Of a stretch of DNA of 64,000 bases, positions 50,327 to 57,627 are shown in pieces. Under the pieces are notes generated by a model. That model searched no databases. It was not told the origin of the DNA and saw only the letters and a list, made by a program, of their open reading frames with translations. Position 1 is the stretch's first letter; each line of letters starts with the position of its first letter. A program made the translations under genes and the position numbers. The stretch spans positions 1 to 64,000 of IMG/VR virus record IMGVR_UViG_3300027881_000007. One strand, given 5' to 3'. This DNA comes from a virus.

Positions 50327-50574
50327 GTTTCACCCTTCTTCCTCTGTATTACACTCATTGCCTGCCTGAGAAAATGTTGCTCAACCTTCTTTGTATAGGG
50401 ACGACTTTTGTCTATTCTACCAGTTGCACGTTCCGCCCAATCATACTTTCCTCTGCCGTCACAATGAGGACATACAATTGCCTCTGGTTCAAATGGTTCA
50501 TCATTCGTGGGTGCTAATACTAGTCCAACTCCACTACATTGACCACATAAATATTCACCCTCTTTTAATCTCAC
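50314..50574 (-). CDS. DnaJ-type zinc-finger protein
   Basis: 86 residues. CGQCSGVGLVLAP and CPHCDGRGKYDW are CxxCxGxG repeats of the DnaJ cysteine-rich type, two repeats giving one zinc site. The rest is a basic helix. No J domain is present. Role unknown, possibly a protein-folding or binding adaptor. Confidence 0.7.
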   Translation of the reverse strand: MRLKEGEYLCGQCSGVGLVLAPTNDEPFEPEAIVCPHCDGRGKYDWAERATGRIDKSRPYTKKVEQHFLRQAMSVIQRKKGETWSK

Positions 50575-50815
50575 TAAATCTATCCTTCCATGTTTCGTGT
50601 GTAATCAATATAGCCTTCGCTCGATGTGAGAGTATACCTTTAGCTTCAAATACTTCCCATAGTTCATCACAGACTTCACTACAGTTCATAAACAATATGC
50701 AGTCACTACATTTCTCTTCGACTACCTGAGTTGCCTTGTCGGCCATCTCACTCCAGTCTTGTTTGTTCTTCGTTATTTCTCTTGGGAATAGTTTCACTTT
50801 ATATAATCTCCCCAT
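50555..50815 (-). CDS. C-x2-C-x5-C-x3-C family protein 8
   Basis: 86 residues. CSDCILFMNCSEVC, then DELWEVFEAKGILSHRAKAIL. Subgroup B (D-E-L-W after the last Cys, then SHR or THR) with copies 9 and 10. An internal ATG at 50746 with GGAG is an alternative start that keeps the motif. Confidence 0.65.
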   Translation of the reverse strand: MGRLYKVKLFPREITKNKQDWSEMADKATQVVEEKCSDCILFMNCSEVCDELWEVFEAKGILSHRAKAILITHETWKDRFSEIKRG

Positions 50816-51000
50816 CTATCAACTACATGTCTCACTCGATGTGCCATACTTACAGGGGTTATGAGATCTAAAGGGATATTGATATTATTCTCCCTTAATA
50901 CCTCGTATAAGTCGACACAGGATTCGCTACATCTGGTGTACAATAGGCATCCCTGACATTTCTCTAAAATAATTTCAACTAATCTTTCAGCTTCTCTCAT
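50794..51000 (-). CDS. C-x2-C-x5-C-x3-C family protein 9
   Basis: 68 residues. CQGCLLYTRCSESC near residue 15, then VDLYEVLRENNINIPLDLIT and AHRVRHVVDRWG. Subgroup B. It directly follows copy 10. Confidence 0.65.
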   Translation of the reverse strand: MREAERLVEIILEKCQGCLLYTRCSESCVDLYEVLRENNINIPLDLITPVSMAHRVRHVVDRWGDYIK

Positions 51001-51201
51001 TTAATACTTATTCCTCCACGCATTCCGTATGAGTATACCCATTACTCGATGTGTATAGATTTTCTCCCTTTCAAATTCGCTCCACAACTCATCACAGACT
51101 TCACTACAATTCACTTGTACTATACACTTTTTACAATGTCCTCTAATAAGTTTAAGAGCTCTATCCACTTTTTCATTATCTGATAGTTCACGATCCTTCA
51201 T
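51001..51201 (-). CDS. C-x2-C-x5-C-x3-C family protein 10
   Basis: 66 residues from the ATG at 51201 (GAGG six bases upstream). CKKCIVQVNCSEVC, then DELWSEFEREKIYTHRVMGIL. Closest to copy 8. Subgroup B. Confidence 0.65.
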   Translation of the reverse strand: MKDRELSDNEKVDRALKLIRGHCKKCIVQVNCSEVCDELWSEFEREKIYTHRVMGILIRNAWRNKY

Positions 51202-51463
51202 ATGGAACCTCTTCACTTGTAACAGTATGCTTAAGAAACTTAACCATAGTTAGAATGTCTTTTTCTTCCATATCCCCTTGTGCTTTAATCCTCTCTAGAG
51301 AGGTCATGTATATCTCATTAAACTCGGGGCAAATGTCAGAGCATGTTGTACTAACTAAACAATCAGGACAGAGCACTTTGACTATTGTAATCGCCATTAC
51401 TCTTATCGCTCTGGCTGGAACTTGAGGTTGATTCGTTGCTTTGTGACTATAACTATGTCTCAT
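51188..51463 (-). CDS. C-x2-C-x5-C-x3-C family protein 11
   Basis: 91 residues. CPDCLVSTTCSDIC near residue 33, then PEFNEIYMTSLERIKAQGD and a helical tail. The N-terminus is basic (SYSHKATNQPQVPARAIR). Four-base overlap with gene 51460-51663. Confidence 0.65.
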   Translation of the reverse strand: MRHSYSHKATNQPQVPARAIRVMAITIVKVLCPDCLVSTTCSDICPEFNEIYMTSLERIKAQGDMEEKDILTMVKFLKHTVTSEEVPYEGS

Positions 51464-51663
51464 TTTAGAGCATCCAGTATGGCAACTACATGGTTGCCCG
51501 TCGCACCACAGTAACCATTATATGCTTCTGGAACATTAATGTCCCACGTCTTAATAACATCCCACACAGCGTTAAATTCAGGTGTCTCCAGTTCTTCTGG
51601 TAGTGGATCTCTCCACTCGATTGGGTTCTTCAGTTCATTCACTTCTTTCACTTCTCTCTTCAT
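51460..51663 (-). CDS. Small acidic protein
   Basis: 67 residues from the ATG at 51663 (AAGGAG upstream). PIEWRDPLPEELETPEFNAV and NGYCGATGNHVVAILDAL suggest a small folded domain. Not recognised. Confidence 0.5.
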   Translation of the reverse strand: MKREVKEVNELKNPIEWRDPLPEELETPEFNAVWDVIKTWDINVPEAYNGYCGATGNHVVAILDALK

Positions 51664-51677
51664 TCGCTTGTCTCCTT

Positions 51678-51908
51678 TTAACCAAATAACCAATGAGCAA
51701 AGTCTAACAGTACCATATCTCTAAACTTTAAAATGAATCCATATAATCCGAAAACAATCAAAACTAGATATAAAAATCCTAAGAACATCGCAATAGTTGC
51801 TAGTGCAGATGCCAGGACTGCCAACCAGTGAAGTATTTTACGCCACCAGGGCAGTCCGGCATACCATTTTTCAAATGGTTTAGGATATTTCTGTTTAACT
51901 TTTGCCAC
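51678..51908 (-). CDS. Small membrane protein
   Basis: 76 residues. A basic, aromatic N-terminus (KPFEKWYAGLPWWRKIL) and one or two membrane helices (HWLAVLASALATIAMFLGFL; YLVLIVFGLYGFIL). Unknown function. Confidence 0.5.
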   Translation of the reverse strand: MAKVKQKYPKPFEKWYAGLPWWRKILHWLAVLASALATIAMFLGFLYLVLIVFGLYGFILKFRDMVLLDFAHWLFG

Positions 51909-51926
51909 TGCAAAATCCTATGCTTA

Positions 51927-52052
51927 TCATTTCTTAAATAAAGATTTAACCCACTCAACAAACTTATCAACGTACTTCTTCACCAACGCTGGTTGTGCAA
52001 TAAAATTCCAACCAACTATTAAACCTATTCCAAAACTAATAATAAGGTCCAT
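51927..52052 (-). CDS. Small membrane protein
   Basis: 41 residues with AGGAGG nine bases before the ATG. A hydrophobic segment (LIISFGIGLIVGWNFIA) and an amphipathic basic tail (VKKYVDKFVEWVKSLFKK). Too short for the supplied frame list but well supported by its ribosome site. Confidence 0.55.
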   Translation of the reverse strand: MDLIISFGIGLIVGWNFIAQPALVKKYVDKFVEWVKSLFKK

Positions 52053-52064
52053 AATAATTGCCTC

Positions 52065-52271
52065 CTAGTATGGTATGATTGTGATTAAATCGGCCACCCC
52101 ATAACCTCCGTGGCCATTGCCCTCGCAGTTGTGCATATTAAATAGATGATCTCGGGGCACTTTGAATGTATTACTAATTAGGACATCCTGTAAAATTTTA
52201 TCTGGTACTATTTTCTCTTCTTTGTAAGTTAGTCCACAGTTTCTACAAGTGTAGACGAACTCGTTTTCCAT
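52065..52271 (-). CDS. Small zinc-ribbon-like protein
   Basis: 68 residues. CRNC near the start and a late His/Cys cluster (HNCEGNGHGGYG) can bind zinc. It overlaps the next gene by 43 bases. Confidence 0.5.
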   Translation of the reverse strand: MENEFVYTCRNCGLTYKEEKIVPDKILQDVLISNTFKVPRDHLFNMHNCEGNGHGGYGVADLITIIPY

Positions 52272-52471
52272 GTTCCCTCCTCCTTCATTCGTTGTATATC
52301 ACTGACTTTTGTAAGATGACACCCACAAGTACACCATGTGAATCTTTTATCCTTTTCAAATAGTTCATATTCCTTTTCTTGTTTAAATCTTTCTATTGAT
52401 TCTGGAGACCATGTTTGATTACAGTTGTAGCATTTCCATAACCATCTATAATCATCTGGAAGTTTTCCCAT
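52229..52471 (-). CDS. Small zinc-binding protein
   Basis: 80 residues from the ATG at 52471 (GGGAG upstream). CYNC and CTCGCH pairs surround an acidic/basic helix (RFKQEKEYELFEKDKRF). Two-site zinc ribbon. Unknown role. Confidence 0.55.
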   Translation of the reverse strand: MGKLPDDYRWLWKCYNCNQTWSPESIERFKQEKEYELFEKDKRFTWCTCGCHLTKVSDIQRMKEEGTWKTSSSTLVETVD

Positions 52472-52476
52472 TGTTT

Positions 52477-52668
52477 TTACTCCCAATAAATACAGTCAAC
52501 GGGGCACACTTCCATTGCCTCTGCTATACATTCTTGATCAGTACTATCTGGGTCGATAACTTCTGCCAGCTCTGTGGACTCATTAAAACGAAATATGTCA
52601 GGACATACAATGACACAATTTTCACATCCATTACATTCATCCGCATCTATTCTAACTCCTTTAGCCAT
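52477..52668 (-). CDS. Ferredoxin ([4Fe-4S] type)
   Basis: 63 residues, the size of small bacterial ferredoxins. DADECNGCENCVIVCPDIF carries C-x2-C-x2-C-x3-C-P, and a second region ends MEVCPVDCIYWE. One complete cluster motif is present, and the last Cys pair can complete or stabilise it. Phage ferredoxins can supply electrons to reductases or radical SAM enzymes; the local radical SAM protein is a possible partner (inference). Confidence 0.85.
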   Translation of the reverse strand: MAKGVRIDADECNGCENCVIVCPDIFRFNESTELAEVIDPDSTDQECIAEAMEVCPVDCIYWE

Positions 52669-52679
52669 ACCTAACTCCT

Positions 52680-52907
52680 TTATGTATATTGATGATTCTT
52701 CTGTTCTTTCACATCTCTTGCCATTGATAATAACTCCGCTTTACGTTCAACTGTTCTATCGTGATGTCTAGTGTCTGCACACATTATCATTAGATAATCT
52801 ATGCCTTCACAGTATTCACTACAAGTTGCTCTAACTATACAACCTTTACATACTATTTCTTTAATTGCTTTCTTACATTCATTATACATACGAATATGTT
52901 CTTTCAT
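52680..52907 (-). CDS. C-x2-C-x5-C-x3-C family protein 12
   Basis: 75 residues. CKGCIVRATCSEYC near residue 21, then EGIDYLMIMCADTRHHD with an extra Cys and two His. Its ATG overlaps the stop of gene 52904-53251. Confidence 0.65.
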   Translation of the reverse strand: MKEHIRMYNECKKAIKEIVCKGCIVRATCSEYCEGIDYLMIMCADTRHHDRTVERKAELLSMARDVKEQKNHQYT

Positions 52908-53251
52908 CTACGGTCCTCTGCAAGTTTTCTCTTAAACGCATCTACACATCTTCCGCATATGTCATATTCTTCTTTAAGTTTTTCAATGTATGATTCGCTT
53001 CCGTCCCATACTTGTTTAGAAGGATACAAATCAATACCGCAGCATCCTCGGGATGATCCTCCTTTTATGTGCACTTTCTTAGATTTTGAGGTCTGTTTAA
53101 CAATTAGAACAAGTTTTCTAGTACCAACTCTTGCCTTTGCTCGTCTTTTCCTTCTTCTTTCTTCTAGTATAAAGTCTGGAACTACTCCACCAAATATGGA
53201 TCTACAGGGACCCATGTGTGCCTTTCCACAATCCCAACACCGATCAGTCAT
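52904..53251 (-). CDS. Zinc-binding basic protein
   Basis: 115 residues from the ATG at 53251 (AAGGAG upstream). CWDCGKAHMGPC at the start, a basic middle (RRRKRRAKARVGTRKLVLIV), GCCGIDLYPSK, and CGRCVDAFKRKL at the end. The three Cys groups suggest two metal sites. Likely nucleic acid binding. Confidence 0.6.
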   Translation of the reverse strand: MTDRCWDCGKAHMGPCRSIFGGVVPDFILEERRRKRRAKARVGTRKLVLIVKQTSKSKKVHIKGGSSRGCCGIDLYPSKQVWDGSESYIEKLKEEYDICGRCVDAFKRKLAEDRR

Positions 53252-53289
53252 CTTCGTCTCCTTCACTATTCACAGATACTCATCTTCAC

Positions 53290-53556
53290 TTATACATATA
53301 CTCCAACAATGATGCCACCGATTGTAAAAAATAAAAGATCTAATGCTGTATCGTCCCAATGACCTATAGGCCATTGATCAATTGTTTCTCGGGGTAGACC
53401 TAATAGAAAACCGCTTATCCCTCCCATGTACCAGTTGGGATTACTAGCTATAGGGTATAATGCAATTGCTGCCCAAGCTAAGTGAAAGAGTTGATCAAGT
53501 CTTTTTCTCCATGTCTTACCAATCAATTCATCAATCTTGTCTTTAATAGCCATCAT
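53290..53556 (-). CDS. Small membrane protein
   Basis: 88 residues with hydrophobic helices near 27-48 and 68-88. GFLLGLPRETIDQWPIGHWD is a conserved-looking loop that I recall from phage membrane proteins. No function known. Confidence 0.5.
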   Translation of the reverse strand: MMAIKDKIDELIGKTWRKRLDQLFHLAWAAIALYPIASNPNWYMGGISGFLLGLPRETIDQWPIGHWDDTALDLLFFTIGGIIVGVYV

Positions 53557-53761
53557 CTTCCCCTTTAGTTAGTCCTTTCGCACTATCTATAGCTAATTGC
53601 TTAACCTCATCTGGAGACAACCTTCTACCTATTCTCCCCTCTATTGTATTCATTTGTCTATAAACGGGATTGAAAACTTCGCGATATGTATCGCACGGCA
53701 TATCACAAGTAGCATGAACTATACAACCTTTACATATTATCTCGACGACTTCTTCGATCAT
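53543..53761 (-). CDS. C-x2-C-x5-C-x3-C family protein 13
   Basis: 72 residues. CKGCIVHATCDMPC near residue 10, then DTYREVFNPVYRQMNTIEG. Very close to copy 12 in the motif (CKGCIVxATC). It marks the right end of the family cluster. Confidence 0.65.
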   Translation of the reverse strand: MIEEVVEIICKGCIVHATCDMPCDTYREVFNPVYRQMNTIEGRIGRRLSPDEVKQLAIDSAKGLTKGEDDGY

Positions 53762-53769
53762 TATACTTC

Positions 53770-53985
53770 CTATGGAGAAGGTTTTAAGGCAACTCTTCTG
53801 ATTGCTTCTTCGTTTACAATGTAACTAAGATACTCGGCATTACCCACTAGTTTTTTGCACCCAGTACAATATACTCTAGGAATTCCACTTCCCTCCCATG
53901 CTAAGGGAGTTTCATGGGTCTCTCCACATTTGGGGCATATACACTCAGTAGGCACTTTCTTTAACTCGGGTCCTATTCTCCGCAT
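53770..53985 (-). CDS. Small zinc-ribbon protein
   Basis: 71 residues. CICPKC, then CTGC after about 27 residues: a clean zinc ribbon. Basic ends. Nucleic-acid or protein binding is likely. Confidence 0.6.
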   Translation of the reverse strand: MRRIGPELKKVPTECICPKCGETHETPLAWEGSGIPRVYCTGCKKLVGNAEYLSYIVNEEAIRRVALKPSP

Positions 53986-53994
53986 TACTGCCTC

Positions 53995-54402
53995 CTAGAA
54001 TATAGCACCAAGTTTGCGAACCAGTAGATCCCATAGACTAACCGCTTTATCCCAATAAGCAACTACAAGGAAAAGCGTATTAATCATAGTCATAATGACA
54101 ATGATAGCAGTGTAACCAACAACTTTTCTGGAATACTTTTTAACCATCATAGATGATATAACTGAAGCAACAGCCTGAGATGTAATTATTCTTTGTAGGG
54201 ATTCAACTTCTCCCAAGTAATATTTTACACCACTGTCTGAATAGTAAAATATTCGCCTCAGTAAATCCTCTGGTCCTTCTTTCAACCAGGACTTTGTTAA
54301 CTCCATCGACTCATTGTTGGCATGTACCTTAATATCGTCGGGCACCTCTTTCTTATTTTTATTAATTTCTTTTAATACTTCTTCAAGTTTCTCTTCGCTC
54401 AT
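53995..54402 (-). CDS. Membrane protein with long cytoplasmic helix
   Basis: 135 residues. A charged helical N-terminus (KLEEVLKEINKNKKEVPDDI), then one or two membrane helices (VVGYTAIIVIMTMINTLFLV). The C-terminus is amphipathic. Unknown role. Confidence 0.5.
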   Translation of the reverse strand: MSEEKLEEVLKEINKNKKEVPDDIKVHANNESMELTKSWLKEGPEDLLRRIFYYSDSGVKYYLGEVESLQRIITSQAVASVISSMMVKKYSRKVVGYTAIIVIMTMINTLFLVVAYWDKAVSLWDLLVRKLGAIF

Positions 54403-54514
54403 CGGACGACCCTTTGATTAAAGATTTAAGTCTAGAGAAGAACCTGCCCATATACCTTCCAATTACAATACCTATAAAGGTATAGAGGAGTGGTTCATAT
54501 TCAGCAAATTTCAT
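54383..54514 (-). CDS. Small membrane protein
   Basis: 43 residues. Hydrophobic helix (PLLYTFIGIVIGRYMG) with a basic tail (RLKSLIKGSSDERRET). It overlaps the following gene by 20 bases and has a weak ribosome site, so it is only moderately supported. Confidence 0.4.
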   Translation of the reverse strand: MKFAEYEPLLYTFIGIVIGRYMGRFFSRLKSLIKGSSDERRET

Positions 54515-54517
54515 TGT

Positions 54518-54841
54518 CTACTTTCCCTTCGGTTTCTCCGGAATCTTCGGATGGGCCTTAATTGATTTCCTGACTTTCGCTGGAGATTTACCTTTACCTC
54601 TCCAATAGGTTGACGCATGGACTTCATCTTTAACAGTTGCACAAAACGCTTCAGGATCATCAAGTTTCCCTTTCATCTTCTTCACACATAACTTAAAGAA
54701 ACCGGGGGACTTCGGTCCCCCTTCAACTCCCTTCGAAAGAGTCATTCCAAACTTTTTAACGCTATCTCTTGTCCAACCTTTCGGATAGTTCTTAAAACCA
54801 GATTCTTGTAGATAGTTTAAATATTCATTAAGTACATTCAT
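54518..54841 (-). CDS. Basic protein with capsid-targeting-like N-terminus
   Basis: 107 residues. MNVLNEYLNYLQESG is the best copy of the recurrent Y-L-x-x-L-x-E element. The rest is Lys-rich (FFKLCVKKMKGKLDDPEAF; HASTYWRGKGKSPAKVRKSI) and probably contacts DNA or RNA. I recall similar YWRGKGKSPAKV endings in other phages. Candidate packaged internal protein. The promoter motif lies 17-34 bases upstream. Confidence 0.6.
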   Translation of the reverse strand: MNVLNEYLNYLQESGFKNYPKGWTRDSVKKFGMTLSKGVEGGPKSPGFFKLCVKKMKGKLDDPEAFCATVKDEVHASTYWRGKGKSPAKVRKSIKAHPKIPEKPKGK

Positions 54842-54857
54842 AAGACACCTCTCACTT

Positions 54858-54875
54858 AATTTTATATTTGTTCCA
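54858..54875 (-). promoter_or_regulatory. Candidate phage promoter motif
   Basis: Minus strand TTGGAACAAATATAAAAT before gene 54518-54841, with a TATAAAAT ending close to the T4-type late element. Member of the recurrent motif set. Confidence 0.45.
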
Positions 54876-54928
54876 AATTGCAGGAATTATAACGCGGGTA
54901 AAGCATTAGAAATAATATGGAAAATGTC

Positions 54929-55204
54929 TTATGGGCGAGGAATCTGATCTTTATCGTCTGGGGGAGAAGTTTTGGGAGATTTATCTTTAGGATCCTTCTT
55001 TTTAGCAGCAGCAGCCCACTCTTGAATCTTATTTGAACCTACATAAGCACCCCACAAAATTGCAACTAATTCTGGGGTTAAAGAAGGATATGGTTTTTCA
55101 AAATACCAAGCAAATGGAAACATAAATACAACCATACCTGTAAGAATTGTAGCAAAGAATGCAGTCTTTGAGGCCTTGTTATCAACACTCCATAAGAATT
55201 TCAT
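54929..55204 (-). CDS. Small membrane protein (holin-like size)
   Basis: 91 residues from the ATG at 55204 (GAGGAG upstream). Two hydrophobic stretches (AFFATILTGMVVFMFPFAWY; PELVAILWGAYVG) and a charged, Pro-rich tail (KKKDPKDKSPKTSPPDD). The topology suits a holin or a membrane partner of the spanin-like genes next to it; not proved. Confidence 0.5.
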   Translation of the reverse strand: MKFLWSVDNKASKTAFFATILTGMVVFMFPFAWYFEKPYPSLTPELVAILWGAYVGSNKIQEWAAAAKKKDPKDKSPKTSPPDDKDQIPRP

Positions 55205-55932
55205 TGTATTCTCCTCACAAAAAGTAATGGCCATCTCTCATCGAAATTAGTAAAGTGTCGGTTCAACTGTTTCACTTCTTTTGTATCTGGAATATCTAAT
55301 CTGTTTGGTTTAACTTTATATCTAACATTCCCTGTGAGGACACATCCTTCAACTAGTCCACAAAACTGAGCAACCCGTTTTCCCCTTCTTTTAGGTTTTT
55401 TACAGTAGTCTTCATATCTCACAACCTTATATAAATCTGAAGGTAGTGTTGTTAATTGTGTATTTAAACGAGATAACTGTTCTTCGTGAATAACAGCTCC
55501 AGCCCTAAGATTTACTGAATGTCTTCTCCGAAAAGTTGATAAGACACACATTATAGGATTTCTAACCATTACAACTATTTTTAAATCATCCTTAAACAAA
55601 TCATATACATCATATAGATCTGGAGCGGAACGAGCACTCCCTCCAAAGGGTGCAGACCGTTTATATAGTACAACATCCTTTCTTGGAAATTTTTGAAGAA
55701 GTTTATCAATCATTGGTTGTATTTGACTCTTAGCATCTTGATGTTGTTTAAAGTCGCCTTGGCGATCCCACATTGTTCTTGTCAACTCATTAAACTCATT
55801 AATCAAGGGATCATTAAGTGGTCGATGATTTCCGCCAAGAGTTAAAACATTGCCCGGAGTGCTTAGTATTCTGAGCATCATTGTCGTACCAGAACCAGAG
55901 CAACCAACAATAAAGATAAACTTATAACTCAC
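55201..55932 (-). CDS. Sulfotransferase-like protein A
   Basis: 243 residues. IFIVGCSGSGTTMMLRIL is the 5'-phosphosulfate loop of PAPS-dependent sulfotransferases, and IVVMVRNPIMCVLSTFRRRHS is the 3'-phosphate motif (RNP then S). The rest fits a P-loop sulfotransferase. Part of a run of four such proteins (55201-58994) next to an APS-kinase-like gene. Acceptor unknown; glycans are likely. Confidence 0.75.
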   Translation of the reverse strand: MSYKFIFIVGCSGSGTTMMLRILSTPGNVLTLGGNHRPLNDPLINEFNELTRTMWDRQGDFKQHQDAKSQIQPMIDKLLQKFPRKDVVLYKRSAPFGGSARSAPDLYDVYDLFKDDLKIVVMVRNPIMCVLSTFRRRHSVNLRAGAVIHEEQLSRLNTQLTTLPSDLYKVVRYEDYCKKPKRRGKRVAQFCGLVEGCVLTGNVRYKVKPNRLDIPDTKEVKQLNRHFTNFDERWPLLFVRRIQ

Positions 55933-55941
55933 TTCAATCTC

Positions 55942-56532
55942 CTATAATACTAAGACAAGAGCAATCCCAACAGCAATTGCTCCTATAACTCCAAGGGTAA
56001 TTTTATTTTCAATTCTTTGTTTCTCTAATTTATATTCCAACTGTAGAACTCTATTCTCGGCATTTACCCATAGAGTCCTGTAACGCTGAATGGTTATATC
56101 TTGGAGTTTGACAACATCTAACATTGCATTGTAAAGTTCAACTTCAACTTGTACTCTCTGAACCAATAGTTCAGAAATTTCAGCCATCATTTTGCCTTGC
56201 TCAATCTTGGCAACTATTTTGTTGTGCTCTTCAACAAGATATCCAACTACTTCAGCACCCTCTGGCACTTCCCCTTCCCAATCAAACTCTGTAGTCTGAC
56301 CTTTTCTTATTAAGATAATGGGAACAGGTTCATTCATTTTATGAACTTTATGAAGTATCTGCTTTAGTTTATCAACTCTGAGTTTGAAGGGGCGTTGGAA
56401 TCTCTCTTCCATTTCAATGGGTTTAAATTCATCTGGAGGCTTGAAATCTTTTGGACCGCTGGCACAACTAGTCAGCAGACCAATTCCAAGCAGCACGTAG
56501 ACGATCCAGGGACTCCTTAGCCGTTTGAACAT
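55942..56532 (-). CDS. Spanin-like lipoprotein with C-terminal membrane helix
   Basis: 196 residues. Signal peptide with lipobox LLTSC (Cys23), a long periplasmic helical part (ISELLVQRVQVEVELYNAML; RVLQLEYKLEKQRIENK) and a C-terminal membrane helix (ITLGVIGAIAVGIALVLVL). An outer-membrane lipid anchor plus an inner-membrane helix is the layout of unimolecular spanins, which fuse the two membranes at lysis. The gene start is embedded in the end of gene 56468-56839, as in Rz/Rz1 pairs. Confidence 0.65.
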   Translation of the reverse strand: MFKRLRSPWIVYVLLGIGLLTSCASGPKDFKPPDEFKPIEMEERFQRPFKLRVDKLKQILHKVHKMNEPVPIILIRKGQTTEFDWEGEVPEGAEVVGYLVEEHNKIVAKIEQGKMMAEISELLVQRVQVEVELYNAMLDVVKLQDITIQRYRTLWVNAENRVLQLEYKLEKQRIENKITLGVIGAIAVGIALVLVL

Positions 56533-56839
56533 TTTTTATCTCCTTAACGGTTCTATTAAAAGTCCTAATAGACCTACCTAAGTCGATCTTAACCACTTGC
56601 GCCACCTCTTCTCTTTTTGTCATCTTCGTTGCTAGGTTGTCATTTGCAACAGCAAGCTGACTTAGTGCAGTTGTTAGTTGTTGCATTTGAACGAACTGTT
56701 TCATTTCATAGTTGTGGCGGTCCGTTAGCATATCCTTTGTCTCACTACGATAGCTAAGAAATATAATGAGAATAATAATAGCGAGAATGAATATGCCAAA
56801 GTCCTTAATTATTCCTAAGGCCTTGCTGAGTGCATCCAT
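56468..56839 (-). CDS. Membrane coiled-coil protein (inner spanin-like)
   Basis: 123 residues from the ATG at 56839 (AAAGGAG upstream). One N-terminal membrane helix (FGIFILAIIILIIFLSY), then a coiled coil (FVQMQQLTTALSQLAVANDN). It overlaps the spanin-like lipoprotein gene by 65 bases in another frame, as inner spanins (Rz) overlap Rz1. Together they suggest a two-gene lysis module, although the partner alone could span both membranes. Confidence 0.6.
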   Translation of the reverse strand: MDALSKALGIIKDFGIFILAIIILIIFLSYRSETKDMLTDRHNYEMKQFVQMQQLTTALSQLAVANDNLATKMTKREEVAQVVKIDLGRSIRTFNRTVKEIKNVQTAKESLDRLRAAWNWSAD

Positions 56840-57627
56840 TATACCCACTCCTTTATTCTATATCCCAAAAGGTCAAACAGTTTTTCATTTTGTTCTCTGT
56901 AAAAGATATTAAATTCTCTCCTCACCTTTTTCTCCATTGGTTCGAAATTAGCCCCTACCCTTGACCAAACCTTATATACCTTTTCTTGGCTGTCCTTATA
57001 CATATCCCCTGTTTTCTTGCTATACCTTTTAGAAGGATGAATAATTTCAGTGGGAAAGTCAATAGGATCTGCTCCAAGAAATTCGTGTATCTTACTCATC
57101 TCATTAGTGGTATCTTCTTTCATCCTTTCGACAATGTATATATGAACCTGTTCTCTAGGAATATTTATAAAGACATTTTCTGCAAGATGCTTATAATATC
57201 TTCCCAATCTCAGATACATAGTCTTAAATTTTCTACAATTTTCTAAAGTAAATTTCCAGTTCACTTTTTTTGCTTGAACATTCATTCTATAGTGTGAGTA
57301 TGCCCGATCAGTTGGATTTCTAATTCCTATTATCAGTTTTGTGTCAGGAGCATATCTGCCCATAAGTCTCATAGCTTTTCTATGTCCTGCATAATCTGGA
57401 CTTTTTTCACCAGAAATTTTTCCCACAAACTTACTCTTATACCATTTAATTCCTTTATTCCAATTGTGTAAACCCCAAAATCTCATTTCAGTTCCACCGC
57501 CTACACCTGGTCTAACTGGACCTCCCCTTTTAGACATTGTTATATCTGGATGTTTATTCAGGTTTAGAAACAACTGAGTAGTTCCACACTTTAAAAAACC
57601 TGCTATTATAAAATCAGGAAGTTTCAA
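56839..57627 (-). CDS. Sulfotransferase B
   Basis: 262 residues, the clearest of the four. DFIIAGFLKCGTTQLFLNLN is the 5'-phosphosulfate loop, and IIGIRNPTDRAYSHYRM is the 3'-phosphate motif typical of heparan-type N-sulfotransferases. GEKSPDYAGHRKAM supplies the region with the catalytic-base-like residues. PAPS is the donor; the acceptor could be an amino sugar or hydroxyl on a glycan. Confidence 0.85.
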   Translation of the reverse strand: MKLPDFIIAGFLKCGTTQLFLNLNKHPDITMSKRGGPVRPGVGGGTEMRFWGLHNWNKGIKWYKSKFVGKISGEKSPDYAGHRKAMRLMGRYAPDTKLIIGIRNPTDRAYSHYRMNVQAKKVNWKFTLENCRKFKTMYLRLGRYYKHLAENVFINIPREQVHIYIVERMKEDTTNEMSKIHEFLGADPIDFPTEIIHPSKRYSKKTGDMYKDSQEKVYKVWSRVGANFEPMEKKVRREFNIFYREQNEKLFDLLGYRIKEWV

